Assembly: GCF_015832195.1 (NCBI RefSeq) | Contig: NC_052018.1 | Span: 38,135,052 to 38,199,051, forward strand | DNA: 64,000 nucleotides | Origin: Motacilla alba alba | Taxonomy: Eukaryota > Chordata > Aves > Passeriformes > Motacillidae | Direction: 5' to 3' | Part shown: positions 1 to 11,700 of the stretch, piece by piece | Layout: the number at the start of each line of letters is the position of its first letter | How positions within the stretch are numbered: the first letter of the stretch is position 1 | The notes under the pieces: generated by a model | What the model was told of the DNA's origin: nothing | What the model saw: the letters and a program-made list of their open reading frames with translations, nothing else | Databases searched by the model: none | Position numbers and translations under genes: made by a program

Positions 1-128
1 ACAAAAAGTTTCAGTTTAGTCCACCAGACAATAATACATGCATCAGTTGTTCGAAAAATGTTTAAATTTCCTAGTGGGAAATTGAAACAGTAGGAAGCAT
101 ATTTTACCAAAATATATCTTTTATATGT

Positions 129-157
129 AAAAAAAAAAATATATATATATATATATA
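129..157. repeat. poly-A followed by (AT)n tract
   Basis: A run of A (129-139) passes directly into alternating AT (about nine units, to 157). It is a simple dinucleotide microsatellite of the kind expected to be length-variable. No function is implied. Confidence 0.9.
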
Positions 158-250
158 ATTTATTAGATATGTAATGTATTTTAATAATTTATAAATTTGC
201 ATTTAACAAATTTATATTATAAGTAAAAATAAAGGAAAATATTCAGCCAG

Positions 251-270
251 AACTAAACTAAACTAAACTA
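251..270. repeat. (AACTA)4 short tandem repeat
   Basis: Four perfect copies of the pentamer AACTA lie in otherwise unique sequence. The array is short, and no transposon tail is recognised beside it, unlike the pentamer arrays near 29.6 and 53.6 kb. Confidence 0.85.
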
Positions 271-3200
271 GCTAAAATATTTTCATTGTTTCTCCAAATT
301 TATGAAAACTGGCATAATTTTAGTGTGTAATAGAGATAGTAATTATTTAATTAATCTTGGTTAAAGTGATTTGGCTTTATAAATGGGCATAATTTAAAAG
401 TGTTTGGAAAAAGGAATAAAAAAAGACACTCAATTTTGTATATAGAATTTGGAGTGTGAGTATGAGGAGTTGTTTTCTTGACTGTTTAAGAAAGTATACA
501 TTAAGTATCCTGTGTAAGAAATAGGAAGGAAAACTTCACTCAGCTTAGAGTTCCCAAAAGCATCGTCAAATGTTCAGGTTCAGACTCACTCCAAAATCCA
601 TGTGTGCTGGTCCAACAGGTTAAAAAATTGAGCAGTTGGGAAATGTGCAATTTATGGTTTTGTAATCTGGAAGAGGGGAGTCAAAAAGAATCAATGGCCT
701 GCTGCATGTTTGAAAAATGGTACTAGAAATGGCACTGAAAAGTGTATTGGAAGGCACCATTCATCGATAAGGAACAATTTGGCCAGATACTAGACATATT
801 GCTTCTTACTGTGAAGGTATTTAATCCTTGAAAATGATTGCTAAGTAATGCCACAGAATTTCTGTTCCTGGACGATTTTTTAAGGAACAGGGTGCTGAAA
901 CATTTGGTAGCAATTACTTTTGCAATGAGATGGAAACATTGATCTCTTGTAGTTCCTTCCTGTTGAATATTGTATAAGTTTCTTCATCCTTATCTCCTTT
1001 GCTTTTGCTTCTTCCCATGACTGATTTCTTCTCTGCCTAGCTGGACTTCTCCTTAAAACTTGGACAGTTTTAATTGTACAGAAAAATATCTATAACCATG
1101 CAAAACAATGTATACCACACTGGATAAAAATGTAAATGAACTTTGGTCAGAACAAGTTTGTATAGTATTAGTACCATATAGCTTCACATTCCTTCATTGC
1201 TATCTTACTCTGTTTGTGTGTTGTTATTCTAAAGCCATCCTTACAAATTGAACAAAGCAATCTGATGTGCTTAACCCAGCCTGCTATCTCCACAACATTT
1301 TCACACTATAAACATTAATTAATTATAAAAAAGTAACATTTCAATGACATAAATTATTGTTGTCTATTACACAGATTCAAGCTCTGATTTGGAGAGGGGG
1401 GTATTGCTTTAAAAAAATCATTGTATATGGTCAATTCGTAAAAAAATTAAAAGCGTTTCTTAAAAAAACACTACAGGATTTTGTGCGTATTTTTACATGT
1501 TAAATTACACATTTAAGACATTACTCATAAAACAGCCAGAGATACAATGTCACTAATAGGTAAAATTATTCAATATTTAATAAAATATAATTCCTTCCTT
1601 ATTTTCTCATTGCTTTTGTAAGTGAGCACCCTTTTATACACCTGACGTCTATTAGAAAACTTTTATAGGTGCTATATTTTTTCCACTGAATTTTCTAATA
1701 ATAACCTCAGACAGCTCCACTCAATTTTAGACCTTTTTCTGAGAAAAATTAAGAGACAGATTATTGATTGGTTCTCTGATGAAGGTTTCTGGCAGACAGA
1801 GTGGAAATAGATTTGCCTGTTAGTCTCCTACTCAAACAGTATATCCCGTTGGTTTGAATAATGTAGCTGGAATACAGGGCTGGACTTCTCTAGTCAATTT
1901 AGAGAAAGTATTTGACTATATATATACTTTACATCACTATTCTTTAGAGGATTTTTGTGGAGTTTTCTATTTGGGTTGAGTTGATTCTTTTTATATTTTT
2001 AATCTAAAAATTTAACTTAAAGTAGTTTCAATTTGCATGAAGTACTGAAACTTTTACTGGAATAACACTGACAACTTTCCTACCTGGAATGAAAATAGAG
2101 AACATAAAAATTCTGAGGAGCAATAGAATGTTTTTGTGCTCACTAGCATGCCAATAATATTAAAGTATCCTTCCAGCTAAGTCCATTTATCTAGTTACAC
2201 TTCATGTCTATGTCCTTGGAACAGCCAGGGTGCTGCCTGGACTGCATTTGGATGAACTGAGCTTCTCAGCATTCTATACAAGCCTTGATTATGAATGTTT
2301 TCCAGATACTGAGTTTTCATACAATATAAATTTTAGCAGTAATTTTTATTATGACAGTGTAGCTGAAATTTTGCTAGTAAACAGTGTTGTATAGACAATG
2401 TAATTTGCATTTTTGTATAAAGTGGTTTTGACTGCAATGTCAGTGTATGAATAAGAATGTACATTCACAAGGATAGCTACACATCTCTGGGACCAAATAT
2501 ATGTTGTGTTTCACTGACCTGTACATCATGAATGATCTTAAAAAATAAGGGAGGAAAAAGACCAGTAATCACCAATGAGTTATTAGACAATGAGATCTAA
2601 TCTTCTTCAGTCACATATTCTTAAGCACTTATATAATGCTTATTTTCAACCAGTAACCCCAAAAATCACAGCCTTTGTATCTCCAAAACCAGTGAAAAAA
2701 GTGCCATTAATTTTTATAGAGCTGTGATTTTAATGTGCTGCCTACAAAATTGGGGTTTTGTTTTGGAAAATAGTAAAAATTTTTTTAAAAATTAAGAATT
2801 AATTTTTGTAGCTTGGGCAAAGTAATCCTTAAACCAAAACCTTTGGAAATGCATAGGTAACAAAATACTACTACTGCTAGGAAACTCCTCTAGAAAACCT
2901 ATTCAGTACCAAAAAGCTATTGTGGTCTGGACACAGATCATCCTGTGGGATTCCCTCAGAGGTGAAGGCCAGAAGTTCTAGTCTTGTTCACTGTTTGGGG
3001 AAGGAGAAACATCTTAAATTTATGAGACATGAAAACATAGCTAGAGCCTATAGAAAGACAATAAATAAGGGTAGGAAAAAAGAAAGTGTCGAATGAATAG
3101 TCTACTGAGTCATCTTTTTCAAAAGATTATACAGAAAAAAATACTTTCCAGTACTAGAAAAAAATAAACTATTTCCCCAGAATAAGGTCTTCTATTTCCT

Positions 3201-3723
3201 TCCTTTTAAATTTTATATAATTAAGGTACTAGTCCTCTTGCCAATAGAATTCTTTCATGTCTACTGTACGTGTTCAAGTACTGGTTCAAGTACTTCTGGC
3301 AGCTATGCAGAGGGACTGTATAAGTTTGCTACTGTATATCTTTCCTATCTCCCTCTCATTTTAATTTCCTTCTTTGTCTTATTGTCTCATTCAATCTTAT
3401 TTACTCTTTTCATCTGTTTTATAGACCATTGTTTTTTTCTTTTTATTTTGAATTAGCTTATATGAATGTTAATTAGCTTATACATGTATACATTTCCTAC
3501 AGTGTGAAAAGATTGCAGCAAAGTTTCCAATATTTGCCTTCTCTACCAGCACTAAATGCTTCTCTTCTTCCCTCAATAATTTTTAATATTTCATTTTAGA
3601 AAGAACACAAGAGTACTCATCTTGATGCCTTAAGTTTTTGGCTTTTATATTTTTCAGACCCTGTACTGCATTAGTGTATAACTCTGAACTCCATATAGAT
3701 GTTAGTAAGCTCTCTTCACATTT

Positions 3724-4067
3724 TGTTGAGATAAAACAATCCTTCCAGGCCTGGGAAGCCAGGACATAGCCTCAGACCCCAAAAAGTATAAACAAAAGTT
3801 AATCAGGGGAACAAGCAAACCAGGGGAATATGATTTCATTACCGAAGTTATAATTGGACAATGAACCTCTGATATGCAAATAGACCAAACTTGTATCTGT
3901 CTGAAAAACTCCTGACCATCATCCATCTTGGGTGTAGCCTCTGCAAGGCTCTTGCACTGTCCAAGGTATACCTATTGAAGGCCTTTTATAAATAACTACT
4001 TTATTCTCTAACTCTGTCTAGCCTCTGTTCTAGGTAGCCAGTCTAAAGCATCAATCTCAGTATAGCA
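3724..4067 (+). mobile_element. Probable endogenous retrovirus LTR
   Basis: This 344-bp segment starts with TGTTG and ends with CA, the usual LTR boundary dinucleotides, and its composition differs from the flanks. It carries an exact ATGCAAAT octamer at 3874-3881 and a TATAAATA box at 3987-3994. Downstream is a pyrimidine-rich stretch of the form TCTAGCCTCTGTTCTAGG, which I associate with LTR 3' regions of passerine ERVs. Starting about four bases after the end, at 4072, TGGACTCGAAAAGGAC resembles a decayed tRNA-Lys-type primer-binding site, which would make this a 5' LTR rather than a solo LTR. No gag, pol or env remnant is recognisable downstream. The family is not assigned, and the boundaries are by eye. 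Confidence 0.6.
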
Positions 4068-4071
4068 AAAG

Positions 4072-4087
4072 TGGACTCGAAAAGGAC
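4072..4087 (+). other. Possible decayed retroviral primer-binding site
   Basis: Sixteen bases just after the LTR end match a lysine-tRNA primer-binding site at most positions, allowing two or three gaps or substitutions. Retroviral PBS motifs normally begin 0-5 bases after the 5' LTR, which fits the position. The match is short and degenerate, so chance similarity is possible. Confidence 0.3.
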
Positions 4088-7000
4088 TAACAGACACAGA
4101 TATTTAAGGAGCAATATTAACCTTTGATCTGTTCATCTGCAATAAGCCTCTTTTTTAAAACAGGGCTTTTCACCTCATGTAAGCTGGTCTACTTCAATCT
4201 ACATTCAATCTACTGATTTAAGCTTTTCTTCAATTGTACATTTTGCATTTTTCTCATCAGGAAATACTGAGGGTATGTGGAGAGTGTACTCATGTTCCCC
4301 TAAAATCCATTTTGCCCCTCTTTTTTTAAATCGATTTTTTCCACTTTCTCACAGTCTGTCATTATATTTATCTGGTCATACTGCCATATGTATAAAAAAC
4401 ATATCTCACAATATCATTTTTAAGGGCTTTCACCTATTTCTCATTTTAAGAGGCATTACATTTGCTGTATATGCACAGAGGCATGCACACAGGCCACACC
4501 CCCACTCACCTCTAACCTATTTCATAATCTTTTTTTTTTTTTTCTTTTCAAGAGGGGATATCTTCCTGTCTAGCATTTCAGATGGATTTGCAAGGTGAAA
4601 GACTTATAGCCACTTGAGGTAAATTCTGAAAGTAATGATGGTGAACTGGGATGACGAGCACATTATTAAAAAATCTCCTTAATTTTCTTGTGTTGGAAAA
4701 TTATAGCAATAAAGTATAAATTCTGGCATCTACATTCTGTTGGATCTCATTTCTCAATACTTTCAGAGCTTCTCTACCTTTCTGGTCTTCTTTACCTCTC
4801 TGCAGCAGAATCTGGCGTGTAGATAATTTCCCCTTGCATTCATGACACGGTTCTGCTGTCAGATTTGCCAGTATCACCCTGGATCATCTCATAATCACAG
4901 GAAAGGGAGTTTGAAGGGGATCTCACCATCATACATGCTGAATGTTTCTGGTTTGTGCTCTGGAGAGATCTCAAAGAGTAATAGCCACTTTACTTTTAAG
5001 GGGGTATGTGTCTCTAATGCCATCAATGAGTATTTGGTTAAATAAGGCCCAGCAACACCCAGCTTTGAATTGCAGCTAATGTGGATATGAAAACTTAGCA
5101 CAAACTCTTTTGTTTAGCCAATCTGTTCTGTACATCATTACCATATTTTTACCTTCAATGTATCTTCAATATTCATAGAATTTCTTATGCTGTCAGATAA
5201 GGAAAAGTTTATGGTGTTGCACAAATTGATTTTTGAAGGTATTTTCTCAGGTTAATGGGATGTAATTATGGAAATATGAGGAAGGGAAACAACAAAACAT
5301 AAAGATGCCATACTTAATAAAGAAAGACTTTCTGGGTAGATTTTGATCATATTGGGCACTATCTTGTTCTAAAAGACAGAAAAGGAAAGGCAGGCCTGAA
5401 CATAAACTGTTTACTTTTCAGATCTATTTTTCTTCTAAATTCTTTCATTACAAGTTAAATTAATCTTTCAAAAGCATAAGTCATAGATATGATATGATTG
5501 CTCCTGCTGGGGGAAAAATACAGGTGCTAAATAAAAGATAAACATTGCATGATCTTAGATGAAAGTGGCAGCAGGAGAAAAGAAAATCTGCCTGAAGAGA
5601 GACAGGTTATCTTGAAAAACTTTAGAGTGATCCTGTAAAGAATGTGTGGAAGAGGTAACTCTCAAACAAAACATAACAAAGCAAGACTTGTGATTCCCTT
5701 AAGCAGTCTTTGAAGATCAAAAGTACTGAGGATAATTTTTTCACCAAAGCAGGAGAGATCTTCAAGTTGAAGTTGGGTCAGTCTGTCGGGTCCTCTGATT
5801 TATTGGATCTCACGTTTGAGCTTTATAATTTGCCCTGTCACTTTTTGTCATAGTGCCAAGAAGTGAGGTGCAGAAATATCTAGGAACCCAATACATTTTG
5901 CATTGATCCCACATTCTCAAAACACTAGGATAAAATATGTAATTATAATTCAAATATTGAAAAATATGTCTCTTTTATGTGAGACAAATGGTTAACATTC
6001 CTTTCTTTTTATTATCCCCTTGATTTTGATATAATGACCTTAGTGATGAGAGAACAGTACTAGATGCTCAGATTTCTCTTTTACTGAATCACTGAGATGT
6101 TTCTCGTGATACCTTGACAGTTTGGAAGTAATGGAGATTTTCAGAGTAAGGACTGCAGAATTCAATCTTAATGAAACAGGTAGACAAGGAATTTTAAGCA
6201 AAAGACTTTGAAAGGAAGCCTGAAAGAGACAATAGATCAGTTGGATATGGTCTTCAATTTGTCTTGGATTTAGATCCTTAATTCTCCTAAATTGCTACTG
6301 AAAAGCCTAGCCTGAAACATTTCCATGAACAGGCCTGTAGAAAAAGTTTCTGCTTTGTTGCTTTGTCTACGTTGCAATTTAGGTAACAAAGAGACAAACT
6401 CGAAGATATTTGAAGGAATTCTTCACTTGGATTTCTTACACATATGAGGAATTTCAAATTCTCTTATTGTCAAAAGCTAAGTAGTTATTTCACCTAACCT
6501 AGAAGTATGGGAACAATCCAAGCCCCAGTGAAATAAGCAGAAAGAATCCCAGGTGGTTTATTTGTGTATTATGATAGTCAAAGGGCATTAAAGTGAAGAA
6601 TTAATTACAAAAACAAAAACATACAAACATACAAAACCCACCACCACAATGAAATAAATAAAAAAAATATAACTATTTTTGTCTTACCATTCTGTTGCAT
6701 GCCCATCACTTACCTGAGAAACTTTCAGTAAGTCTCTGGAGCTTATCACATGCTCTTGGAGCTTCAGGACATCTTCAGCAGATATCTTAGTAAGAAAGCA
6801 TTCCTATCTTAATAATTGGAAGACTTATGGTATTTCACAGATATCTTAAAATATACCGCTTTCATCAATGCATGCTCAAAAATAATTTATTTTTTGTGTT
6901 ACATTTCCATGGTTCACCTTCTTTTGCTTTATGCTTGGGGTTTCTGTTTTGATTTTTTTTTCTGTTGCTGCTTTTTTTGCTTTCTTCTGATGGTAACTCT

Positions 7001-7356
7001 TTATTTAAAGAATGTTTCTTTCCTATGAAATTTTACATCCAAAAATGTCCCTTTTTATCATGTCTTTTTCAGAACTGAGCAGTCTAAATAGTCTCTGAAC
7101 TAAGGAAGAAATCATGTCCACATAAGTTAATGAGGTAAAAGAATGTAAAAGGGCCAGAATTTCTACTTTTTTTTTTCCCCTGTGGTTTCTGTGGTTTTCT
7201 TTTGCTTATTGATGGCCCTGAATCATTACAGAATCAACTACAGGCTATGTTTCACAGGACAGTACACTTCACAAAAGAAGTGAAAAGATAACTAAGAATG
7301 AAAAAAAGAAGATTTTGAAAATATAATTATAAATTAGTAGTTATGAACTCTGTGAC

Positions 7357-7376
7357 AAAAAAAAAAAAAAAAAAAA
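7357..7376. repeat. A20 homopolymer
   Basis: A run of twenty A residues. The preceding sequence was checked for a retrocopied mRNA or SINE ending in this tail. Nothing recognisable lies upstream, so it is kept as a simple repeat. Confidence 0.85.
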
Positions 7377-8439
7377 GATGCTAATATGGTGAAAATACGC
7401 AATTATTGACAAGAAATCTTCTGGATGGAACTGGACAGTACGAGTCCAGGAAGGGTGGAATGTAGGATTCAGTATTCCTCAAGTCCTAAGTGAGTAACTG
7501 AACAATATTTGTCCATTGAGGCAACCAAAATATCTATGTGAATATGGTTTGCTATAAAATGAGGAATTCAGAGTTAATATAAAAAATAGAGGAATGAGGA
7601 AATCAAAAAGGAATACTTTACAAAAACTGTCAACAGTAAACGGTTCTGATTGCTTTAGATTTCTAAATTAATTGACATGCTTTTCTAATAGGCTGCGCAA
7701 ATCAATAGAATGGACAAAATTAACTCTCATCTGCTATCTATTATTCATGGAGTAAGCTATCAAAAGAACATAGAAACTACTATTTTTTCATGCTCCTTGA
7801 TATTTCTGATAACTTGCAGTTATTTTACCAATTCCTAGGTTGAACTCACGGATTTTAAATAAAAGAAAATAATTTGAAAATCATTGTTAGAAAGTGCATG
7901 AACAAACAAGTGGTGTACAAAGTCCCTGGAACTAAAGACTATGCATGTCTTTCTTTAGAAGTGTAGGTCCAGAAGGAAGCTGAAGGTAACAAAATCCTCT
8001 ACTTTAGCCCTGTTAGTCAAGTACAAGTAAGGTTTATGTTGGAGTATCAAAGCTGTTTATTGAGTCTATATATCACCTGTGTACGCTATGTACAAATCAC
8101 ACACACCAGTGATGTATGAAGTTGTACCTGAAAGGCAGAGCTATGAAATGGAAATCTAGCTGTGGTCAGGTTTTGCCAGAACTTCACTAACCCTAATTTC
8201 TCTGTGAAGCAATTCCAAGCATGTTCTAGCCTGCAGCTAAATAAAGGACAAGCTAAGAATCAAGAAAAAGGACATGAGACAGGACCTTCATTTCAGAGTC
8301 TGGATTCTAATTTCAAAAATGTCAAAGTAAATGGAAGGGGTTTTTATTTAAATAGAACCATGGCCTTGGCTAAAGATTTCATGAAGCAAAAGTGGGAACA
8401 GAATGCCAAATAACCAGGCAAGGAGGACAATATAAAAGG

Positions 8440-8550
8440 CCAAAAAAAAAGCCCAAAAGCAAGAAAAAAAAGAAAACCACCAAGCAACAACAACAAAAAC
8501 AAACAAACAAAACCAACCAAACAAAAAAACCACTAAAAAAACCCTAAAAA
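8440..8550. repeat. A-rich low-complexity (CAA/AAAC-like) segment
   Basis: Roughly 110 bases almost free of T, made of irregular A runs separated by C or G, including stretches of (CAA) and (AAAC). The composition makes the opposite strand open in one frame (8348-8560), giving a spurious W/F/V-rich peptide. Confidence 0.8.
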
Positions 8551-8660
8551 CCCAACACATTATGAGAAGTTATTGCAATTTGCTGCATACTTTTTTTGAA
8601 CATAGGTTATGCTTTTGTCAAGAGCATTTTATAAGCTTTCTAGGTGACAATTTGTAGATG

Positions 8661-8716
8661 TGTCAGGCCAGACTAAATGACCAAAGTGATCCCTTATGAC
8701 ATGAAGATCTATGTTT
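8661..8716 (+). mobile_element. Old CR1-type LINE 3' tail fragment
   Basis: The run GGCCAGACTAAATGACC followed by GTGATCCCTTATGAC and then AGATCTATG matches the 3' end layout of older amniote CR1 elements (GCCAGACTAGATGA, then GTCCCTTCTGAC, then a final TCTATGA). Only about 55 bp is recognisable. The copy is more diverged than the CR1 copies after 29 kb. Orientation is plus because the ATCTATG end is at the right. Confidence 0.5.
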
Positions 8717-11700
8717 AGTAACCCTATGGGGTTGTTATTAGACATTCTCAAAGACTGAGCATATCTAGAAACACTGTACCCTAGAGTATAACACCAGCAA
8801 GAAAAACCAGACAACAAAGGTAATCTGGAAGGGCTGACCACCTACAGAAAATCCTGAGGTGGCAAATATACTGTCTAGTTATTTTGTCCTCTCTCAAGGA
8901 CCCTGGTACTACTCATTTACAGCAAGACTCATGATGAGCATCTTCACCTGGCTGTAAAATTAATAGGGGAATACAGTCAGACAATGCACAACTCAGCTCA
9001 GGGTTTGAAAACTCAGGTCAAGGTAGCATCTTCAGTTAAAACTCAAAAGATACGATCTAAAATAATAAAAAAGAAGAACTAGAAGAAATGGAAGGCATAC
9101 TGGGATGCCAAAACTGAAACATAAAAGTTTTGTTTTCAGCACAGTCACTGTTTCAATGAGGATTTTTTTAAAATAAACATTTTAATGTCATCAATTAGTA
9201 TGATAAGGATATATCTGAAAGGCACCAGCAGTAGAGTATCTCAATATGGATTAAATATAGCTAGCTGATTGATAGAATATAGATATATTTAAAATATCTT
9301 GACACTGGTGAATTACTAATGAAACAGGAAAAGAGAAATCGAAATGGTTGAAGGGAGAAAAAAGATTTGAGTATAGAGTTTACTAAAGTATTATCAGAAC
9401 AGCAAAAAGATATGCTTACTCTCTCCATTATTTGTTCTGCGCAAATATCAGCTAAAGGGTGGATGATTGAGTGGAAGGTAAACATTCATAATTAGGAATT
9501 GTGAGATTTACATATTAAAATTAAAATCTTCTGAACAATGAGATCCTTATACAATTCATTAATTTTACTCAGGCCTATGGACAGTTCCCATTCCTTGATA
9601 CATTTATTTTTATAGTGGACTTAAGTAATTCTGACAGGAGGACAAATGAAAAAGAACTAACAAGCTTTTTTCCACTTCTGGGGTCAGAAATATCTTCCAC
9701 AGCTCTACAGTTTAATTAGAGATCACTAAAATTATACAAGTGTAAGCAAAATAATGGATATTACAATTTCCACTGGGATGTAGATGAACTAATTTTGGTT
9801 CCCATCATCCTGCCCAGGAAAGGAAACGTGAGAAACTGAGAGTGGTTGAGGTGAAAATTTTGTTGAGAAGATCTGAGAATGTCTCATGACTGAATGATTG
9901 AATCCAAGGCACCATTTTTTGTCAGACAGGTATATAATCTTTAGGTTATTCACCTGGATGGGAAGGCACCTCTCATATAAATGATTAATATTAAAGGTAA
10001 ATAATGTGTAATGATAAGTCAAATAAATTTTCTATTTAGTGATTTGCAGTTGCATGGAGAAGTTGGAAAGGGATGTCAAATTCTTATGAAAGTTAAAGGT
10101 CATGAATCAATTGGATTGATCACAAGCAGTTACATTTTCAGACAATTTCTTACTAAGCAGCCATCAGATTCATGATATGCTTATTCACATTGAAAAATGC
10201 TGGTTTCCAAGTGAAATTTAATATCGTCTCTCAAATGGGACGGGTTCCTGTGTCTGAATTACGTAGTGCTCTGGAAAGCAACTGATTAAATGAAATGATT
10301 TCTAAAGAAAGAAGTCAAGTATACAAATATTGGTTGGTTTGTTTGTTTTAGGAACAATTTTGAAAATAAGATTTTGATAATTATATTGCAGTTTTATTAT
10401 TTTAACATATTCTTTATTTTTAAGAAAAATCAAGCCTTTTTGGGTTTCGATAAAATTATTTTCTTCTTTTATTTTTTCTCTTTTTAATCATTTTGTAGCA
10501 TTCTCTTGAGGCAGTACTGAGAAGCACTTATGGATTTTTCTTAAAACCCATTATGTACAATACTTTTGAACTTCACTAAAGATATTAAACATAGCAACCT
10601 CTCACTTACTTGTCCTCAGTTCCATAATACACATTTGCTTTTCTTAAATTATTATGGTCATTCTTCAGAACAGGTAAAGTTACAGAAAGTGACCAATGAT
10701 AAGATGACAAGTTTTGTGCCTGACAAAGGATTAAAGTTCCCTGGGAAAAGAATTGCCAACTACCTATGCTTGTACAATGACAAGAGCATTTGGATATGTT
10801 CATGTGTTACAATAGGAATAAAAATTTCTTGATAGAAGCTTTTTTTATCACAGATCACTCTTCTTGAGCTTAGTACTTGAAAGTCTGTTCTTGAAGCAAA
10901 CACTGTGTTCCACTGTTTGTTCTCAAAAACTATTCTGAAATTGAAATTCGCTTTATTAAACAAATAGAGGTTGTTAGACCTCTATTTCTAAGAGGCAGAC
11001 TTAACTGGTTGTTTCAGAGACAGCCAGACCCTCCCAGGTCAGTTTGTCTTCACTGACAGAACAAGGCAGAGTTATGCAGAGCAACTGGAAAATAATAGCA
11101 ACACTGCTACAATTTGGTTTTGGTTTTGGTTTTTTTTTAATTTTTTTTTCATTATTTGGAAAATGAGAATAATGCAGCAGAAGATGAAAATCCTTTCCTC
11201 CTGGGTTACAACAAATAAAATTGGTGGATGTAGATACTGCTGGCATTTTGGCTATTTTCCACTGCAAGCAAATTAAAAATTTCTTCTAACATCAGGGCTT
11301 TAATGGAATTTTGAGGCTATGCTAGAAATTCAGAATTAAAAACACTGGGTAATTAGATTTCCACTGAAAACAAAATGGGGATAGCTGACATTGTTCAGCA
11401 GTTTTCATTATGAAAACTAATAGCACTGCAAGATTTTGAAGTCTGAGCAGGAGTCCCAGTTTATATATATGATATGTGGATTCAGCTGGGAGCTCCCAAT
11501 GGCACAGCAAAGCGGGGTTTTTCTTCCACTTTGTGCAGTTTGCATTCCACTGTACTGGCAGCTCGATTGTGGATAAAATTTGAAGTGTTAGCTCTACATT
11601 AAAAGAATAATATAATGAGAGCAGTAATAGATGAAGACTGATTTATCATCGCAGGACAAATCATTCTGTTTCTGTGTACCACTGAAGTACAGAATAAGTA

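Larger units (their letters stand above)
1..3700. other. AT-rich unique sequence, no gene seen
   Basis: No coding exon, RNA gene or recognisable transposon is seen on either strand. The longest open frames are short and have no protein-like motif. Local simple sequence includes the A/AT tract at 129-157, four tandem AACTA units at 251-270, and small direct duplications such as the paired TTCAAGTACT motifs near 3271-3297. Confidence 0.6.
4088..8660. other. Unique non-coding sequence, no gene seen
   Basis: No internal retroviral genes follow the LTR, and no exon or RNA gene is recognised. The stretch contains a T tract at 4530-4543, an A20 tract at 7357-7376, and an A-rich low-complexity segment at about 8440-8550. 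An 83-codon frame at 8162-8413 has no recognisable domain or coding character. Confidence 0.55.

Noticed and set aside
7280..7376. Retrocopied mRNA or processed pseudogene ending in A20
   Set aside because: No coding similarity, polyadenylation signal or target duplication could be recognised upstream of the A tract.
8162..8413. 83-codon plus-strand frame with a moderately protein-like composition
   Set aside because: No domain, no recognisable homologue and no splice-site context. Frames of this length are frequent by chance in 64 kb.
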